Assembly (NCBI GenBank): GCA_963797175.1
Contig: CAWCOL010000008.1
Coordinates: forward strand, 186,001-250,000
DNA length: 64,000 nt
Reading direction: 5' to 3'
Origin: DATLLN01 sp963797175
GTDB lineage: Bacteria > Actinomycetota > Thermoleophilia > Gaiellales > JAICJC01
Part shown: positions 58,527-64,000 of the stretch, piece after piece
How positions within the stretch are numbered: position 1 is the first letter of the stretch
Layout of the letters: each line of letters starts with the position of its first letter
Notes under the pieces: generated by a model
Told to the model about the DNA's origin: nothing
The model's database searches: none
What the model saw: the letters and a program-made list of their open reading frames with translations, nothing else
Program-made: the position numbers and the translations under genes

Positions 58527-58922
58527 GTGCGTGCAGTGGTCGTGATCGGCACGATCGTCGCCGGGCTCGCCATCGGGGTCGGCGCCGGATGGATGTCCGA
58601 CGGTCACCGTGGGCATCCCGCAGCCGTCCCCGGGCCTGTCCATCATCACGCCTCCGGCGCCTCCTCGGCCGGCCACCGCAAGGCGAGCGCGCATCCCCGC
58701 GGCGCCGAGCTCCGCCACGTGCAGGCGGCGCTGGCGTCAGCCCAGAAGCAGGTGCTCGCGCTGAAGGCGCAGCTGCGGCGCGCCACGGCGACGACCGTGC
58801 GTCTCAAGCGACAGCTGGCCGCGCAGCCGGTGTGGCTGCAGACGCTCCTCAGCGAGCTCGGCCGCCGGCAGGGAGGCGCCGCCGACTCGTGGCTTCGCTC
58901 CTGGGGCGGCTGGGGAACGTAG
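58527..58922 (+). CDS. Membrane-anchored coiled-coil hypothetical protein
   Basis: A 131-residue protein: one N-terminal membrane segment (VVVIGTIVAGLAIGVGAGW), a His-rich spacer (PGPVHHHASGAS), a coiled coil at about 62-98 (LRHVQAALASAQKQVLALKAQLRRATATTVRLKRQL) and a Gly/Trp-rich end. It may be exported or face outward. No family recognised. It follows pspA on the same strand but has its own promoter. Confidence 0.6.
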   Translation: MRAVVVIGTIVAGLAIGVGAGWMSDGHRGHPAAVPGPVHHHASGASSAGHRKASAHPRGAELRHVQAALASAQKQVLALKAQLRRATATTVRLKRQLAAQPVWLQTLLSELGRRQGGAADSWLRSWGGWGT

Positions 58923-58943
58923 CGCGACCGAACACCTGTTCGC

Positions 58944-58949
58944 TATGCT
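58944..58949 (+). promoter_or_regulatory. Leaderless-type -10 element of the radical SAM gene
   Basis: TATGCT ends six bases before the ATG at 58956. Confidence 0.55.
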
Positions 58950-59812
58950 GCGCGCATGGGCGCGGAGCCGATCCGGTGGCAGGTGGCGGGGGAACGGGAC
59001 GGGCAGATGCCGCTGTTCGCGCCCGAGCATCGCGAGCTGGCCAGCGTCGAGTACCTCCCGGTGATCGCCCGACGGATCGTGAACGAGGTGCCGCCGCGCT
59101 CGCGGATGCCGTTCCGGTTCACGATCAACGCCTACCGCGGCTGCCACCACGCCTGCACCTACTGCTTTGCGCGGCCGACCCACGAGTACCTGGGGATGAA
59201 CGCCGGCGAGGACTTCGAGCGGCGGATCGTCGTCAAGGTCAACGCCGTCGAGCGGCTGCGGGCCGAGCTGGCCGATCCGCGCTGGTCCGGCGAGTCGATC
59301 GCGATGGGCACGAACACCGACCCCTACCAGCCGGCGGAGGGCCGCTACCGGCTCACGCGCGGGCTGATCGAGGTGCTGAGCGAGCACCGTAACCCGTTCT
59401 CGATCCTGACCAAGTCGAGCATGATCACGCGCGACCTCGACCTCCTCGCCGAGGCCGCCGGCCGGTGCGAGGTCGGGGTGGCGCTCTCGATCGGCACGGC
59501 CGACGACGAGGTCGCCCGGCTGACCGAGCCCGGCGCGGCTCCCCCGTCGCAACGGCTGGCGACGGTCGCCCGGCTGGCCGAGCGCGGGCTGCGGCCGGTG
59601 GTGCTGGTCGCGCCGGTGCTCCCCGGCCTGAGCGACGACGAGGAGTCGCTGCGCCGGATCGCGGCGGCCTGCGCCGAGGCGGGCGCCGTCAGCGTCTCGC
59701 CGATCGCCCTGCACCTGCGGCCCGGCGTCCGCGAGCACTACCTGGGCTGGCTCGAGGCCGAGCGGCCCGACCTGGTCGAGCTGCACCGGCGCCGCTTCGG
59801 CGCCCGGTCGAA

Positions 59813-61468
<1,656 letters not shown>

Positions 61469-61529
61469 TGATCCAGTCCGTGACCGGCACGGACGGCGAG
61501 GCGGCGCGGGTATGACGATGTGCTCTTCC

Positions 61530-61561
61530 GGGGCGCGCGCGCCCCACCGGACTCGTCCGGT
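61530..61561 (-). other. Two adjacent perfect hairpins in the ABC-F leader
   Basis: The 16-base palindrome GGGGCGCGCGCGCCCC (61530-61545) and ACCGGAC-TC-GTCCGGT (61546-61561) stand back to back in the 148-bp gap between hpt and the ABC-F start. They may end the hpt transcript or attenuate the ABC-F gene, as seen for some antibiotic-induced ABC-F genes. No T-run is present. Confidence 0.45.
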
Positions 61562-61616
61562 CGGCGCGGGAATGTCGGGGCCCTAGATGATCATCGTCAG
61601 CCCGCGAAGCATAGCT

Positions 61617-62174
61617 TCACCGGGCGAGCAGATGGATGTCGGGCAGGTTGCGGTAGCGCTGGCGGAAGTCGAAGCCGTATCCGACGACGAACTCCTCGGG
61701 CGCGGTGAAGCCCATGTGCCGGGGCGTCACCTCGATCAGGCGCCGGTAGGGACGGTCGAGCAGCGTGCACACCTCGACCGAGGCCGCGCCGCGGAACCGC
61801 AGCATCTTGAACAGCGAGTTGAGCGTGAGACCGGTGTCCACGACGTCCTCGACGATCAGCACGTCGCACTCGCGCACCGGCCGGTCGATGTCCTTCAGCA
61901 GCCGCAGCCGTCCGGTCGAGCCGGGCTGGGCGCCGCGGTAGGCCGAGATCGCCATGAACTCGAGCCGGTGGGGGATGCCGAGGCCGCGGGAGAGGTCGGC
62001 GAGGAAGACGACAGAGCCCTTCAGCACCGTCAGCAGCACCAGCTCGCGGCCGCTGTCGCGGTGGTCGCGTGCGATCGCGGCCGCCAGTTCGGCGACGCGG
62101 TCGGCGACCACGCGCCGGTCGAGGAAGACGTCGCCCGGCTGGGGGAAGGCGAGCTCGTGGGCGGCGGCGCTCAC
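61617..62174 (-). CDS. hpt: Hypoxanthine phosphoribosyltransferase
   Basis: Purine-salvage enzyme of 185 residues using PRPP to convert hypoxanthine or guanine to IMP or GMP. It shows VLKGSVVFLADL (PPi loop), the PRPP-binding VLIVEDVVDTGLTL, and VVGYGFDFRQRYRNLP near the C-terminus. GTG 62174 overlaps the stop of the preceding nuclease-like gene by four bases. In many actinobacteria hpt lies next to tilS and ftsH, neither of which is here. Confidence 0.95.
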   Translation of the reverse strand: MSAAAHELAFPQPGDVFLDRRVVADRVAELAAAIARDHRDSGRELVLLTVLKGSVVFLADLSRGLGIPHRLEFMAISAYRGAQPGSTGRLRLLKDIDRPVRECDVLIVEDVVDTGLTLNSLFKMLRFRGAASVEVCTLLDRPYRRLIEVTPRHMGFTAPEEFVVGYGFDFRQRYRNLPDIHLLAR

Positions 62175-62536
62175 GAGGCGGCGTCGAGCTCGTACTTCTC
62201 GGCCAGCGCCTCGACGTCGCGCTTGTAGAAGAGCTTGATGCGGATGTCGGGGCGCAGCTCGCGCAGGCGCCGCACCTTGCGGTTCTTCTTCGTCACCAGC
62301 GACTGCTTCATCGTCGTGATCTCGAGGTAGAGGCCCTGCTCGGGCAGAAAGAAGTCGGGGGTGAACGCCTCGACGATGTTGCCCTTCTCGTCCTCCTCGA
62401 GCACGAACGTGTGCGGCTCGTACTCCCAGGGGATGCCGTGAAAGTCGAAGATGAGCGCGCACTCGCGCTCCGCCTCGTTGGCGAACTCCGGCGGCCTCGT
62501 GCCCTGAAAGGCCTGATAGTGGGGCGGATCGCCCAT
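62171..62536 (-). CDS. PD-(D/E)XK nuclease-like protein of unknown function
   Basis: A 121-residue protein with the layout of a PD-(D/E)XK nuclease: a helix with Glu (NEAERECALIF, residues 20-30), TPDFFLP (Pro60-Asp61), LYLEITTMK (Glu72, with Lys77 in a shifted place), then VTKKNRKVRRLRELRPD. The order helix-Asp-Glu-Lys is right for the fold, but the Lys is five residues after the Glu, not two. It resembles small VSR- or RecB-like domains. It is translationally coupled to hpt. ATG 62536 has TACAAT 11 bases upstream. Confidence 0.65.
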   Translation of the reverse strand: MGDPPHYQAFQGTRPPEFANEAERECALIFDFHGIPWEYEPHTFVLEEDEKGNIVEAFTPDFFLPEQGLYLEITTMKQSLVTKKNRKVRRLRELRPDIRIKLFYKRDVEALAEKYELDAAS

Positions 62537-62594
62537 TCCGCCACGGAATTGTACTTCTCGCGGCGGACGGCCCCCGTCTATGATCGCGGCTCCG

Positions 62595-63380
62595 ATGCCC
62601 GCCGACCGGCCGTTCATCATCGCGCACCTGTCGGACCTGCACTGCGGCTCGCCGTACTTCGTGGCAAACCTGCTGGAGCGGGCGATCATGGAGATCAACG
62701 CCGTGCAGCCCGACGTCGTCGTCTGTTCAGGCGATCTGACGACCTTCGGGTACAAGCAGGAGTACGCCCAGGCCCGCTCCTATCTCGACCGGCTCGACTG
62801 TCCGGACGTGATCACGATCCCCGGCAACCACGACTCGCGCAACGTCGGCTACGTGCACTTCGAGGAGATGATCGGCCCCCGCTCGACCGTGCTGCGCAAG
62901 GACGGCATCACCTTCGTCGCCATCGACTCGTCGGAGCCCGACCTCGACCACGGCGTCGTCGGCCGCAGCCGCTACAGCTGGATCGAGGAGCAGTTCGCCC
63001 CGCCCGCGGAGTTCAAGGTGTTCGTGCTGCACCACCACCTGCTGCCGATCCCCGGCACCGGCCGCGAGCGGAACGTCGTCCACGACGCCGGCGACACGCT
63101 GGAGGTGCTCCAGCGGGCCGGCGTCAACCTCGTCCTCTCCGGCCATAAGCACGTGCCCTACGCCTGGCGGATCGAGGACCTGTTCGTCGTCAACGCGGGC
63201 ACCGTCTCGTCGATGCGCCTACGCGGCCACACCCGGCCCTGCTACAACGTCGTCGAGATCCGGCCGGACGAGGTGGAGATCTACCGCCGCTATCCCTTCC
63301 ACGCCCGCGAGCGGATCATCCGCTTCTCCACCCAGACGCTCGCCTACGAGAAGAACCTGATCAGCGGCGGCGGCCCGTGA
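62595..63380 (+). CDS. Calcineurin-like metallophosphoesterase (CpdA/Icc-like)
   Basis: A 261-residue two-metal phosphoesterase. Ligands in order: LSDLHCG (DxH), VVCSGDLTTFG, IPGNHDSRN, VLHHHLLP and VLSGHKHVPYAW. The domain order is that of class III cyclic-nucleotide phosphodiesterases (CpdA/Icc) but specificity is unproven; a cyclase gene lies at 36.8 kb. ATG 62595 is preferred to the earlier ATG at 62580, which lies inside the likely -10 TATGAT. It overlaps the next gene by four bases (GTGA). Confidence 0.9.
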   Translation: MPADRPFIIAHLSDLHCGSPYFVANLLERAIMEINAVQPDVVVCSGDLTTFGYKQEYAQARSYLDRLDCPDVITIPGNHDSRNVGYVHFEEMIGPRSTVLRKDGITFVAIDSSEPDLDHGVVGRSRYSWIEEQFAPPAEFKVFVLHHHLLPIPGTGRERNVVHDAGDTLEVLQRAGVNLVLSGHKHVPYAWRIEDLFVVNAGTVSSMRLRGHTRPCYNVVEIRPDEVEIYRRYPFHARERIIRFSTQTLAYEKNLISGGGP

Positions 63381-64000
63381 GCGCACGCGTGCTCGCGCTG
63401 GTCGACGGCGAGCACTATCCGCCGGTGGTGCGGGCGGCGCTGGAGCGTGCTGCGGTGGCCGACGAGGTGGTGGCGGCGCTGCTGCTGGGCGGCTCCGAGA
63501 AGCTGGACGGCGAACCCGCCTACGGCGTGCCGCTGGAGCGGGTGGGCGCGGCCGACGTCGCCGACTCGATGGTGGCGGCTGCCTCGCGCCATCGAGCCAC
63601 CCGGGTGCTCGACCTCTCCGACGAGCCGGTGCTGGGCGAGCGGGCGCGGATCGCGCTCGCCTGCCGCGCGCTCGCCGCCGGCCTCGACTACCACGGCCCG
63701 GACTTCGCGTTGCACGCGCCCGACCGGCCGCGCGTGGACGCGCCCACGCTGGCCGTGATCGGCACCGGCAAGCGCGTGGGCAAGACCGCCGTCAGCGGGC
63801 ACGTCGCCCGCATGCTGACCGAGCGCGGCCGCGACGTCGTCGTGGTGGCGATGGGCCGGGGCGGCCCGGCGGATCCGGAACTGGTGGAGGCCGCGGCCGG
63901 TCCCATCGGTGTGGACGAGCTGCTGGCACGGGCCCGGGCCGGGGAGCACGCCGCGTCGGACTTCCTCGAGGACGCCGCGCTGGCGCGGGTGACGACGATC
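63377..64000 (+). CDS. Cyclic 2,3-diphosphoglycerate synthetase (3' end outside window)
   Basis: First 208 residues of a protein cut by the window end. It opens with ARVLALVDGEHYPPVVR, and near residue 135 has the P-loop GTGKRVGKTAVSGH followed by VVVVAMGRGGP. This is the pattern of cyclic 2,3-diphosphoglycerate synthetase, which uses ATP to cyclise 2,3-bisphosphoglycerate, a stabilising solute known from methanogens and found as a homologue in Thermoleophilia and Rubrobacter. GTG 63377 overlaps the phosphoesterase stop, so the two are coupled. Confidence 0.85.
   Translation, partial: MSARVLALVDGEHYPPVVRAALERAAVADEVVAALLLGGSEKLDGEPAYGVPLERVGAADVADSMVAAASRHRATRVLDLSDEPVLGERARIALACRALAAGLDYHGPDFALHAPDRPRVDAPTLAVIGTGKRVGKTAVSGHVARMLTERGRDVVVVAMGRGGPADPELVEAAAGPIGVDELLARARAGEHAASDFLEDAALARVTTI

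Overview
The window is a very GC-rich, gene-dense stretch of bacterial chromosome. The order uvrC-yvcK-whiA-gap-pgk-tpi, an ECF sigma factor, WhiA, type 3 ProS, a CXXXY-type CcmE and a cyclic 2,3-diphosphoglycerate synthetase suggest a deep-branching actinobacterium, most likely class Thermoleophilia (Gaiellales/Solirubrobacterales type). That assignment is inference from gene content; there is no rRNA in the window. No phage, insertion sequence, CRISPR array or plasmid gene was seen.

Layout. 0-10 kb: end of an unidentified protein, beta-carbonic anhydrase, then uvrC-yvcK-whiA and, after a repeat-filled gap, the lower-glycolysis operon gap-pgk-tpi-gpmI. 10-19 kb: ECF sigma factor, phosphoesterase, M48 protease, DUF3467 protein, argS, a broken serine hydrolase, photolyase, a three-repeat secreted protein, a DsbA-like oxidoreductase and tRNA-Gly(CCC). 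19-33 kb: small-molecule and stress genes (acyl-CoA synthetase, exonuclease III, NlpC/P60 hydrolase behind a structured leader, secreted beta-propeller, MBL hydrolase, MerR plus MFS efflux, aldo/keto reductase, hemerythrin-like protein, cupin). 33-41 kb: three secreted proteins (beta-helix, sedolisin-type protease, DUF11), a cyclase/AAA/TPR regulator and a sigma-70 factor. 41-49 kb: Kup potassium transporter with an adjacent KdpDE-like two-component pair, glycosyltransferase, proS with a probable leader peptide, and an SDR. 49-64 kb: a second repeat-filled gap, TadG-like protein, GH3 lipoprotein, chromate transporter, ccmE-ccmF-ccmI, pspA, radical SAM protein, ABC-F ATPase, hpt with a nuclease-like gene, phosphoesterase and cyclic 2,3-DPG synthetase (cut by the window end).

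Regulation. More than twenty genes have a TANNNT hexamer 6-9 bases before the start codon and no Shine-Dalgarno sequence, the signature of leaderless transcription. Several divergent gene pairs share intergenic spaces of only 22-25 bp in which the two hexamers overlap. The most unusual regulatory candidate is a 21-codon, proline-rich leaderless ORF followed by a strong hairpin in front of proS.

Sequence quality. About ten apparent frameshifts or stops are packed into 14.09-16.06 kb (argS, serine hydrolase, a small zinc-ribbon protein, photolyase), with one more in tpi. Several fall in short G or C runs, so assembly error is more likely than gene decay.
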